64,000 nucleotides of DNA from Akkermansia muciniphila (GTDB lineage: Bacteria; Verrucomicrobiota; Kiritimatiellia; RFP12; JAAYNR01). The stretch spans positions 1-64,000 of the forward strand of contig CAMBQN010000015.1 of assembly GCA_945870025.1 (NCBI GenBank), given 5' to 3'. The position numbers were made by a program, and so were the translations under genes. A model generated the notes under the pieces. It was not told where the DNA came from. It ran no database searches and saw only the letters and a program-made list of their open reading frames with translations. Below are positions 6,943 to 14,874 of the stretch, one piece after another. Within the stretch, counting starts at the first letter, position 1. Each line of letters begins with the position of its first letter.

Positions 6943-8262
6943 ATGAAACAGAAGCCAGAGTGTATGTTCGGCAATGACGGTGGAAGCCGGGTGTGGGTCA
7001 TGGTGGGCGTGATCGTGTCGGTGCTGGTCTCCGGGGTGCTGGCGGATACGAACAACGTCATCGGAACACACAACAACTGGCCGACCAACTGGATTCCGGT
7101 TGTCAGTCTCAACGATGGCAATGACGGACTCGGCCGCCAGCTCGATTTCGTGGGCGACGCCTCATCGCCGGGAGGATATTACCGGGTTGCCTCTGATTAT
7201 GTCTATTTTCGCATGCGCGTTCAGCTTGGGACCAACAGCAGCTCGTTTACCGATTCGCATTTCGTGTTGATCAACGTGGCGTCGAACAATTATAACACAA
7301 CCAGTAAAGCGCTCGATCAGGGACCAGACGACGGTTATCCCGATTATGCGTTCGCGTGGGATAGCCAATCCAATGACCCGGCCAAACACGGCCTTGAGAT
7401 GATGGTGCGTCAAACCGTCAATAATTCTTGGGGCGGGGTGAGAATGGATGATATTGATTTACAAAATGCCCAGAAACTAGCCAATGACATCAATGGAGAT
7501 AACCGGAATACAGATGGTTATCTGCGGACGATTGATCGTGTCGCCACGCCCAACTTTGGTGAAACGATCTTTGTGGATTTTGCGGTTTCCTGGAGTTATC
7601 TGTACGCCTACACCGGCTTGCGGTCCAATCAGTTGTGGAAGGTCGCTTTTGCGTCAATCGCGAATGCGACCGATCACAATTTTATCAACGGCGATGTGTC
7701 GGGTGGCGCGTCTCCATCCAGTCTGGTGACGGAGGGGTGGTCGAACTGGGGTTCGACAACGCCGACAACGACCAGTTCGGGGATCGACCTGCGCGCCTAT
7801 CAGGGAGCTGATGGGGTCTATGTCGAGTTCGTGGCGTACGACGTTGAGCAGAATGGGGAAGCGAAATTGATCCTGCTGGGCGCGGGTGGCCAGGAGGTCT
7901 GGCGTGGCACAACTCCGGTCAAAGCCGGCGAGCGCTTTGTTTACCGGTTCGTGGTTCCCAGTTTGGTTTTGGGCGGCACGTATGACTTTATCGTGAACGA
8001 CGAGGTCGGCAACCAATGGACGCTCAACGGGGTGACGGTTCAACCGTTTGCGGCGGAGATGATCAGCATGACGCTCACGGGGGTGACACTTTCTTTTGAC
8101 AGTTTGCCGGGGCGTGACTATGAGGTGCAGTGGACGGAACGGCTGAATTCGGGTTTCTCGCCCCTCACCAATGTCACCGCCGTCAGCGGACGCACCACGG
8201 TTTTCGTGGCGCATCCCAAGCCGAATGCCGCGTCCGGGTTCTTCAGAATACGGGCGCAGTAA
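6943..8262 (+). CDS. Exported protein with FFRIR-type C-terminus, function unknown
   Basis: A 439-residue protein starting at ATG 6943, eight bases after GGAGG. A signal peptide is evident: charged start, hydrophobic run WVMVGVIVSVLVSGVLA, then ADTNN. The body is rich in Asn, Gly, Ser and aromatic residues, like an exported beta-rich protein. The last about 65 residues (LPGRDYEVQWTERL through FFRIRAQ) resemble the short C-terminal beta module of many exported PVC-group proteins, and the adjacent C25 peptidase ends in a similar FFRIRELE. It lies inside the mutL-flanked island upstream of the peptidase. It could be a partner or substrate of the peptidase; that is a guess from position. Confidence 0.7.
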   Translation: MKQKPECMFGNDGGSRVWVMVGVIVSVLVSGVLADTNNVIGTHNNWPTNWIPVVSLNDGNDGLGRQLDFVGDASSPGGYYRVASDYVYFRMRVQLGTNSSSFTDSHFVLINVASNNYNTTSKALDQGPDDGYPDYAFAWDSQSNDPAKHGLEMMVRQTVNNSWGGVRMDDIDLQNAQKLANDINGDNRNTDGYLRTIDRVATPNFGETIFVDFAVSWSYLYAYTGLRSNQLWKVAFASIANATDHNFINGDVSGGASPSSLVTEGWSNWGSTTPTTTSSGIDLRAYQGADGVYVEFVAYDVEQNGEAKLILLGAGGQEVWRGTTPVKAGERFVYRFVVPSLVLGGTYDFIVNDEVGNQWTLNGVTVQPFAAEMISMTLTGVTLSFDSLPGRDYEVQWTERLNSGFSPLTNVTAVSGRTTVFVAHPKPNAASGFFRIRAQ

Positions 8263-8380
8263 CGGCGCGGGGCCTGTGCGAGTGGACTCCGGTTGGCACG
8301 GTGTGATCGTTCCTCGTTGGTTTCATTCCTTCCCGGGATACCGTGTGTTTGATGGCAGGTGAAAACTCAGGAGTTGGCTG

Positions 8381-11230
8381 GTGCGCGTGCTTGCACTTAT
8401 AGTTTTCCTCGGAGTGCGGGTTGCCGATGCCGCCACTCCGATCTTGCTGTTTGCACCGGAAGTCGAGGTCTCGGCGTGTCAAGCATCGTTAGAAACGAAG
8501 CCGGGGGTGGCGGTGTTCCTGAAGACGTCCCTCGCGGAGTCGCCGCCATCGGCACAGTCGTGGATTGGCAATCACGTTCGGGTGTGTGAGTGGCGAGAGG
8601 AAACGCCTGCCGACCGTGTGCGGCTGAGCCTCCGTCACGAGGGGCTTTATCGGGTCTCCGCGCAAGAACTCGCCGAGGCCGGCGGGTGGGATGAGGCGGC
8701 AGTTTCCCAGGCGTTGAGTGAGACGAATCTCAGCCTGACGTGTCAAGGCGCTCCCGTCGCGTGGATGGCAGAGCGTGACAACCTCTATTTCTACGGCATG
8801 CCCGCCGCGCACCGCTATGCTCCCGAGAATGTCTACTGGGTGGCCTGGGGGGCGGGGACGAATCGAACGTGCGTCATGCGTGCCGAACCGGAACACCCGG
8901 TCACAAACGCGTGGTTCGGCGAACGACTCACGTTTCAAGGTACCAGCTATTTATCGCGAGTTTCGTATAGCTCGCTGGCCGATGTGCCGGTGTCGTATCT
9001 GGCGGATGGAACAGTGCTTTTGCAGAATAAGGCGCATACGCCAAGCTTCACCTTGCCGGACTGCAGCAGTGGAGTTTGGAATGGGGCGGTGACGGTCAGT
9101 TTGGTGTCCTTTTTTGAAGCCGGATATGAGGGCCACGATCATGTCGCGCGTGTTTCGGTGGGGGGTGTCCCCGTGGGCGATCCTGCGATCTGGCTGGATG
9201 AACAGGCGGTTTCATTGGCCGTGCCATTCTCATCCACTCAGATGGTGGGAGAGGCGGTTTCCCTGCTCATCGCGAACGAGACGGTTATCCCGGCCGGCGC
9301 TCCGGATATCAGTCGCTTTCTGTGCCTGTCCTATGCCTTTGACTATCGGCGGTTGTATCGGGCGCGTGGAGACACGCTGCGTTGCAGGGGAGGGGATGGC
9401 AACACGGTGGCGGTTTCGGGGTTTGGCACCAATGATGTCGTCGTGTGGGATGTGACGAACCCGCACCAACCGGTGGAGGTGGCCCCGGTGGCTTTTGCGG
9501 AGGACGGTCTGACTTCTGAGTGGACGGCTTCCTTTTCCTGCGGCGGGAGCGGCGTTGTTTACCGGGTGTGTTCGCTATCGCGGGGGACGCGGGAGCCCTC
9601 GGTCCGCGGCGTGCGCGATCGAGACTGGGCGTCGGTCGCGCAGGCCGCCGATTATGTGATGCTGATTCCCCCAGAAGGCTGGTGCCGTGGTTTCCGGGAA
9701 ACCTTGCAGCCCCTGGCCGACTACCGAAACGCAGAGGGGTTGAAGACCGTGATTGTGGATGTTGAGTCACTTTACGACCATTACAGTGATGGGCTGGTGG
9801 ATCCCCTTGCGATTCGGGCGTTTTGCGCACAGGGGCGCGCATGGGCAGGGCGTCCCTTGCGTTACCTGCTGCTGACTGGGGCGGGTTCGTTGGATTTCAA
9901 GCACGATCGGTTCACGGTCGGTGATTATACCGCCTGTCTGATTCCCACCCTGATAGCGGGTCAGCGATTCTCCTCCGGCGAGGCGATGACGATGGCGCTG
10001 GACGGTGCGCTGGGCGATGTGGACGGTGATGACATTCCGGACGTGGCGATTGGGCGGTTGCCGACCACGCGCACTCAGGACGTCGCCACGGTCGTCCAGA
10101 AAACGATCGCCTATGAGGGCGTTCTCACACGCGAGGATGGCTCGCTGGCCAAAAGCTATGCCGTCATTGCGCCCGACTGGAATGGCGTCCCGAATTCAGA
10201 TAAGTACTATCTCTTTGATCAGGCGACCGATCGACTGCGGATGCCGCTCGAAGCCGCAGGACGGAGATTCCTCGCGAGTTATCCCGACCCGGCCGACCCC
10301 GAGAATCCATCCTTGGTGAAGCGTGACGTTCTTTTTCCCGCACTGCAGGCAGGCACGGGCCTCTTTCATTTCTTTGGGCACAGCAACAAAAACTCCTTGG
10401 GATTCAAAGAACCCAAGCTGTTGCTGGGAAGTACGGACATCAAGCCGACAAACTGGCAGCGGCCGACGCTGGCGGTTCTGATCGGCTGTCAGGTCAACGT
10501 GTGGCACTATTTAACGGACTATTCCGTGACGCTGGTTCCGTACGGGACCTTTGCGAAAAACACCGGTTTTGTCGCGGGCTTGGGGTCAACGGGCTTTTTT
10601 TTGGCGCACGAAGGGGCTGAATTAGGAGTTCATTTCTATGCCGAGGCGGCCGCACAGGGGACGGTACGGATTGGCGATGCCCTGCGAATGGGACTGAAAA
10701 AGACGATGGAAGACCCCGTGCTGGACCCCGAGCAATTGCCCTCTCTGGAGAAGGAGCATTTCCGCAAGCGGATTTTGTCTTTCAGTTTGGTGGGTGATCC
10801 GGCGTTGGTATATCGGCATGACGTGACACCCCAGGGAACGGATGTCGGATGGCTGATGGGACAGGGGCAATGCGCACCGCAAGCCGATCTGCAAGACCCT
10901 GATGCTGACGGGTGGCCTAGTTGGCAGGAATACCAGGCGGGGACGGCGGCAACCGGATGTGTGCTCCGCATCAAGGCTTGGGAATCGATGGACGAGGGCC
11001 GACGGGCGCTTGCGTTTGAGGCGAATGGGGCCAAGCGCTATCACGTGGAGCAGAAGCAGTCCTTAGCGGCCGGCGACACCTGGCAAGCTGTCCCCTGGTC
11101 TTGGACGAACGCGACGGATTGGACATCCGATACGGTTCCCATTCAGCCTCAGGGACCCGTCACCCGGATCACGATTCCGGGGTCACCGGGAGCATCACGC
11201 GCTTTTTTCCGGATACGTGAGCTGGAGTAA
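8381..11230 (+). CDS. C25 (gingipain-like) cysteine peptidase, secreted
   Basis: A 949-residue protein starting at GTG 8381, with AGGAG seven bases upstream. The N-terminus is a signal peptide (VLALIVFLGVRVADAA). The middle matches peptidase family C25: a segment around YLLLTGAG, Asp-rich GDVDGDDIPDVAIGRLP, the probable catalytic His667 in FHFFGHS and the probable nucleophile Cys703 in VLIGCQVNVW. Their spacing is close to that in gingipains. A calcium-binding-like repeat (DPDADGWPSWQEY) follows near residue 850 and the C-terminus ends FFRIRELE. It ends 3 bp before the PqqD gene, so they are surely cotranscribed. Being exported, it could cut a peptide or protein after export; in this cluster it occupies the place of the usual leader peptidase. 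Confidence 0.82.
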   Translation: MRVLALIVFLGVRVADAATPILLFAPEVEVSACQASLETKPGVAVFLKTSLAESPPSAQSWIGNHVRVCEWREETPADRVRLSLRHEGLYRVSAQELAEAGGWDEAAVSQALSETNLSLTCQGAPVAWMAERDNLYFYGMPAAHRYAPENVYWVAWGAGTNRTCVMRAEPEHPVTNAWFGERLTFQGTSYLSRVSYSSLADVPVSYLADGTVLLQNKAHTPSFTLPDCSSGVWNGAVTVSLVSFFEAGYEGHDHVARVSVGGVPVGDPAIWLDEQAVSLAVPFSSTQMVGEAVSLLIANETVIPAGAPDISRFLCLSYAFDYRRLYRARGDTLRCRGGDGNTVAVSGFGTNDVVVWDVTNPHQPVEVAPVAFAEDGLTSEWTASFSCGGSGVVYRVCSLSRGTREPSVRGVRDRDWASVAQAADYVMLIPPEGWCRGFRETLQPLADYRNAEGLKTVIVDVESLYDHYSDGLVDPLAIRAFCAQGRAWAGRPLRYLLLTGAGSLDFKHDRFTVGDYTACLIPTLIAGQRFSSGEAMTMALDGALGDVDGDDIPDVAIGRLPTTRTQDVATVVQKTIAYEGVLTREDGSLAKSYAVIAPDWNGVPNSDKYYLFDQATDRLRMPLEAAGRRFLASYPDPADPENPSLVKRDVLFPALQAGTGLFHFFGHSNKNSLGFKEPKLLLGSTDIKPTNWQRPTLAVLIGCQVNVWHYLTDYSVTLVPYGTFAKNTGFVAGLGSTGFFLAHEGAELGVHFYAEAAAQGTVRIGDALRMGLKKTMEDPVLDPEQLPSLEKEHFRKRILSFSLVGDPALVYRHDVTPQGTDVGWLMGQGQCAPQADLQDPDADGWPSWQEYQAGTAATGCVLRIKAWESMDEGRRALAFEANGAKRYHVEQKQSLAAGDTWQAVPWSWTNATDWTSDTVPIQPQGPVTRITIPGSPGASRAFFRIRELE

Positions 11231-11233
11231 GTC

Positions 11234-11524
11234 ATGACCTATTGTCGAAAGCCCGAGATTGTAGCCCGATCAGTTGCCGGAGAGCATGTTTTGATTCCCA
11301 TACAGGGGTGCACGAATCGGGTGTATACCGTGAACGGCGTGGGACGGTGGTTATGGGAATTGCTTGCGACGCCGTGTTCAGACGGGGATTTGTTGGAGGC
11401 GCTGGTGGAGCGTTACGGCCTTTCGCCGGAGACGGCGTGTGTCGATGTGCGCCACTTTCTGGATGAAATGAAGCGGATGGGGCTCGTGGAAGTGGTGGAA
11501 GGATGGAAGGATATCGGGCGGTGA
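11234..11524 (+). CDS. PqqD-family peptide-binding protein (RRE, lasso B1-like)
   Basis: A 96-residue protein with the PqqD fold: an N-terminal beta-hairpin region, then NGVGRWLWELLATP, a helical segment with CSDGDLLEALVERYGL, and the C-terminal helix VRHFLDEMKRMGLVEVV. PqqD domains are RiPP recognition elements that bind the leader of a precursor peptide and present it to modifying enzymes; stand-alone copies are PqqD and lasso B1. It starts at ATG 11234 with GGAG six bases upstream, overlapping the end of the peptidase gene. It lies 82 bp before a small peptide gene carrying YxxP motifs of the type B1 recognises, which supports a precursor-binding role. Confidence 0.85.
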   Translation: MTYCRKPEIVARSVAGEHVLIPIQGCTNRVYTVNGVGRWLWELLATPCSDGDLLEALVERYGLSPETACVDVRHFLDEMKRMGLVEVVEGWKDIGR

Positions 11525-11606
11525 AGAATCCGGAAGAATCCGGTGTTGACGTGGGTCCGTTTATTCTGAATAATGTGAATCCAAACGGTTTAAAAGGGAG
11601 ATGACT

Positions 11607-11786
11607 ATGGGCTGGATGGATCGTTCCCGAGAATACAGTGGCGAAGAGTATCGCTCGCCTGCGGTGGCCGAACATCAATTAGACGCGGGCGGCAATTACG
11701 TCAGCCCCGCATGGGCTGTGGGTGATGTTGACAAACCTTCTACGGGTGGCGGGATTGTGCCGTTGGATGGGTCGCCCGCGCTCTGA
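11607..11786 (+). CDS. Candidate RiPP precursor peptide, lasso-like leader and core
   Basis: A 59-residue peptide. ATG 11607 has GGGAG at good spacing; ATG 11601 is too close to it. Two YxxPx motifs occur: Y15-RSP-A-V20 and Y31-VSP-A-W36. If cleavage follows Gly47, Y31, P34, W36 and T46 fall at -17, -14, -12 and -2, the positions of the conserved Tyr, Pro, Leu and Thr in lasso leaders such as that of fusilassin. The remaining core, GGIVPLDGSPAL, begins with Gly and has Asp at position 7, enough for a 7-residue macrolactam ring, and carries Ser9 as a phosphorylation candidate. It lies between the PqqD and kinase genes. No cyclase is in the window, so a lasso fold is only an inference. Confidence 0.7.
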   Translation: MGWMDRSREYSGEEYRSPAVAEHQLDAGGNYVSPAWAVGDVDKPSTGGGIVPLDGSPAL

Positions 11787-11855
11787 TGTGAGGCGATCTT
11801 TGTCACGGGTATTTGGGATCAGGGCGTGGTTTTGCCCCTGAGTGTGGGGGTGTTC

Positions 11856-12791
11856 ATGTCTCCAGTTACTGCCGCGATGCAGCCGACATTAACCTTGGGG
11901 GGAGTACGGTTCACGCTGCGGGGAACGGGAGATGCGTTGGCGTTCCGCCCCGCCTTTGAACCCTTCTGGACGCGCGAGGAGACGGCTGATTTGGCGTGTG
12001 AGGTGTTGTGTTGCGGTGCCGACGCGACGCTGGCCTTACGGCCCAGCATGCCCGACCGCCCCTGGTCTTTCACGGTACAGGCGGGATGCTGTGACGTGGT
12101 GCGCCGCAATCAGGCAGGGGAAGCGCTTTGGCGGCTGGTGGCACCGCTCTCTTTCGAACAGGTTGAAGTCACGTGGAACCCCGTGTTATTTCCGGATTTC
12201 TTCGGCTCGTATGAACGGGCATGGAGCACGGGCCTGGGGATATGCCTGCTCGCCTTCCGGTTGCGCGCCTGCGGCGGACTGGTGCTTCACGGGACGGCCG
12301 CCGACCTGCAGGGAGAGGGCATCCTGTGTCTCGGCGTATCGGGAAGAGGTAAAAGCACGCTGGCGCGCCTGTTGGATGCTGAAGGGATTCCGGTGCTCAC
12401 AGACGAGCGCCCGATCGTAAGGCTCATGCGGGAAACGCCTGCGGGCGACGTTCCGGGGTCACCCCGTTTTCACGTTTATGGTTCGCCCTGGCCCAGTTCG
12501 GCGGGATTTGCGGCGCAGGCGCGCGCCACGCTGCGGCGCATCTACTTCTTGGAGCACGGGCGCGAAAACCGCCGGGTGCCCTTGACGCCGCCCGAGGCGT
12601 TCCGTCGTCTCATCCAGGTGGTGGCCATTCCCTGGCAGAATCCGGTTCTGTTTGATCCCTGCCTGGAGACGATTCAGACGCTGCTGGAGACCGTTCCTGC
12701 GGCTGTGCTCGCGTTCCGTCCGGACGCGTCGGCGGTCGACTGGGTGCGCAACGGAGGGGGCGTGAACGAAGCGGAGGTGGGCGTTGAGTAA
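11856..12791 (+). CDS. HprK-related serine kinase
   Basis: A 311-residue protein with an HPr-kinase-like P-loop fold. The Walker A sequence is GVSGRGKST at residues 160-168, preceded by VLHGTAADLQGEGILCL and followed by VLTDERPIV and FHVYGSPWPSS, as in the HprK-related kinases of peptide clusters. In paeninodin-type lasso pathways this family phosphorylates a Ser near the peptide C-terminus. ATG 11856 follows a GGGGG tract; GTG 11826 is an alternative. Its end overlaps the ABC transporter start by 8 bp, indicating translational coupling. The likely substrate is the 59-residue peptide encoded just upstream. Confidence 0.82.
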   Translation: MSPVTAAMQPTLTLGGVRFTLRGTGDALAFRPAFEPFWTREETADLACEVLCCGADATLALRPSMPDRPWSFTVQAGCCDVVRRNQAGEALWRLVAPLSFEQVEVTWNPVLFPDFFGSYERAWSTGLGICLLAFRLRACGGLVLHGTAADLQGEGILCLGVSGRGKSTLARLLDAEGIPVLTDERPIVRLMRETPAGDVPGSPRFHVYGSPWPSSAGFAAQARATLRRIYFLEHGRENRRVPLTPPEAFRRLIQVVAIPWQNPVLFDPCLETIQTLLETVPAAVLAFRPDASAVDWVRNGGGVNEAEVGVE

Positions 12792-14589
12792 GCTCCGGAA
12801 ATGGCGCGAAATCACCGCCCCCTGCCTGCGTGCGTTGCATCTGGCATGGGCGAGTTCGCGCCCGCTGGCGTGGTTGCAGACGGGTCTCGTGGGGCTCCAA
12901 GCCCTGGTGCCGCTGGCAGCCCTGTATACCTTGAAACGGGCTGTGGATGCGGCGTCGGCCGCGTTTACGCAGCTTGCGGATCAACCTGTAACCGGATTGG
13001 GGTCCCTCACGTTGCGTCTGGCGCATGATCCGGTGGGGCGGGCGGTGGCGTTCTGGTTTGTGGCGGGTGCCGGTGTCATGGCCGTATCGGCCTGTTTGCG
13101 AGTGTGGGTGGCGTGGGTGGCAGAACAGCATGCCATGGCGGTGAGCGACCATGTTCATCGTTTGCTGCACCAGAAGATGACAGAGATCGATCTAGCCTTT
13201 TTCGACAACACGGCCGACCAGGATCGTTTGCATTTCGTGCAGGAACAGGCGATGAGCCGGCCGGTGGCCGTATTGGGATCGGTGTATCAGATCTTTCAGA
13301 GTGTCATCGGGCTCTTGGGCGTGTTGGCCCTGATTTCGCTCCTCCATCCGGTGGCTGGATTGGTGCTGGTGCTTTCCGGAACCCCAGGCCTGTTGCTGCG
13401 GATCTACCGGGGGCGACGGTATTACGAATGGCGCAAGGTGCTGGCGCCCTTGGAACGTGAAGCGGGTTACTTTCATCACCTGCTGACATCTGGCGATGCC
13501 GCCAAAGAAATCAGGGTTTATCGGTTGGGCGAATTCTGCCGCCAGCGGTTTGATGGTGTGCGCATGCGGTTGCGGCAAGCCCGTCTGGCGTGGCGCAAAC
13601 AGACGTTGCGGGAGGAGTTTGGCCTTCAGATCTGGGTGTGGGTTGTGGCGAGCGGGTTGCTGCTGTGGATGACGGGTAACCTGCTGACCCACGGGATCAC
13701 GCTTGGCGCGTTGGTCATGTATGCTCAGGCCGTCCAGCGTGGACAAGGGTTGCTGGGTTCGCTTGTCGGCGCGATTGCGGATATGCGTCAATCCGCTTTG
13801 TTTCTGGCTTCTTTCGACGAGTTGCTGCATCTGCCTGCTGACGTGAAGGCGCCCCCTGTTCCGCGACCGGTCCCGTCCTCGTTGGTCCACGGGGTGGTCT
13901 TTGATCACGTGAGTTTTGCCTATCCGGGAAAAGAGCGGCCCGTGCTGGATCAGGTGTCGTTTACGTTGCGTGTCGGCGAGCGGATTGCCCTGATGGGGCC
14001 GAATGGGTCGGGCAAATCCACGATCCTCAAACTGCTGGCCCGGCTCTATGATCCCGATTCGGGACGGATTCTGGTGGATGGCGTCGATGTGCGCGAATTC
14101 GACCCGCAAGCCTGGCGCTGTCGGCTGGGTTTTTTGTTTCAGGATTACGGATGCTATCAACTGACGGCTGCAGAGAATATCCGCTTGGGAGACCCGATCT
14201 CGGCAGACATGGAGATTCGGGTGGACGTGGCCGCCCGCCAGGCGGGGCTTGATGAGTGTCTGCGGCAGTGGCCGCAGGCGATTGACACGGCGTTGGGACG
14301 GAAGTTTCAGGATGGAATTGAACCCAGCATGGGACAGTGGCAGCGACTGGCGATCGCGCGCGCGCTTGTGCGACAATCAGATCTGCTGATTCTAGATGAG
14401 CCGACCCGGTCACTCGACGCCCGTAGTCTGCATGATTTGCAGCGTCTGCTGGCGCAGACGGACGCCCATCGGATCACGTTGATTGTGAGTCATCGCGAGG
14501 AGTTGATCGCGGTGGCGGATCGCGTGCTGATCGTCGCCGAAGGTCTGGTGAGTGATGCGGAAACGCGGCCGGCGGGTGACGAAAGGTAA
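12784..14589 (+). CDS. ABC exporter, membrane and ATPase domains fused
   Basis: A 601-residue half-transporter with a six-helix membrane domain (about residues 20-320) and an ATPase domain (about 365-590). Walker A is GPNGSGKST near 404, Walker B is LLILDEPT near 537, and the signature is the atypical SMGQWQ instead of LSGGQ, as seen in some peptide-export relatives. There is no N-terminal C39 peptidase domain, so it should export without removing a leader itself, like McjD-type lasso exporters. The start is TTG 12784 with GGAGG six bases upstream. As last gene of the island it most likely exports the modified peptide. Confidence 0.88.
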   Translation: MSKLRKWREITAPCLRALHLAWASSRPLAWLQTGLVGLQALVPLAALYTLKRAVDAASAAFTQLADQPVTGLGSLTLRLAHDPVGRAVAFWFVAGAGVMAVSACLRVWVAWVAEQHAMAVSDHVHRLLHQKMTEIDLAFFDNTADQDRLHFVQEQAMSRPVAVLGSVYQIFQSVIGLLGVLALISLLHPVAGLVLVLSGTPGLLLRIYRGRRYYEWRKVLAPLEREAGYFHHLLTSGDAAKEIRVYRLGEFCRQRFDGVRMRLRQARLAWRKQTLREEFGLQIWVWVVASGLLLWMTGNLLTHGITLGALVMYAQAVQRGQGLLGSLVGAIADMRQSALFLASFDELLHLPADVKAPPVPRPVPSSLVHGVVFDHVSFAYPGKERPVLDQVSFTLRVGERIALMGPNGSGKSTILKLLARLYDPDSGRILVDGVDVREFDPQAWRCRLGFLFQDYGCYQLTAAENIRLGDPISADMEIRVDVAARQAGLDECLRQWPQAIDTALGRKFQDGIEPSMGQWQRLAIARALVRQSDLLILDEPTRSLDARSLHDLQRLLAQTDAHRITLIVSHREELIAVADRVLIVAEGLVSDAETRPAGDER

Positions 14590-14625
14590 TGGGTCACTCA
14601 TTGGAGGTGTGGCAAGCGGTATTCC

Positions 14626-14691
14626 GCGCGACACCGATTCCGATACCGACCCCGACCTCGATAACTCAATCACCTCATCATTAGAATTGCT
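14626..14691. repeat. Hexamer-periodic half-element ending in AGAATTGCT
   Basis: Units GACACC, GATTCC, GATACC, GACCCC, GACCTC, GATAAC run in 6-bp steps and end in ATTAGAATTGCT at 14680-14691, the inverted arm of the 151-292 family. It abuts direct repeat B of the mutL duplication. Confidence 0.65.
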
Positions 14692-14698
14692 GTCGCCG

Positions 14699-14874
14699 GG
14701 AGTTCACGGTTGACAATCCACTCAGGGAAGGGTACTTTGCTCGAAGTCAAAGGAGCGCGCGAATCAGGCGGATGGAAGTACTGACGGACACGGACCATGT
14801 TGGACACCCACAGACACATACGGATGCTGCCGGAACAGGTGGCGAACAAGATCGCGGCGGGCGAGGTGGTGGAG
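14699..14874 (+). repeat. Direct repeat B: promoter and start of intact mutL
   Basis: The second copy of the 176-bp repeat found at 5366-5541, about 97% identical. Beyond 14874 the sequence continues as genuine mutL (RPASVVKELVENAIDAG), whereas copy A continues into the nucleotidyltransferase. Confidence 0.93.
14710..14738 (+). promoter_or_regulatory. mutL promoter, sigma-70 type
   Basis: TTGACA at 14710-14715 and TACTTT at 14733-14738 with a 17-bp spacer, 58 bp before the mutL ATG. Confidence 0.65.

Noticed and set aside
5464-14589. Complete lasso-peptide cluster
   Set aside because: No asparagine-synthetase-like cyclase and no transglutaminase-like B2 peptidase can be found on either strand, so I call it RiPP-like only.
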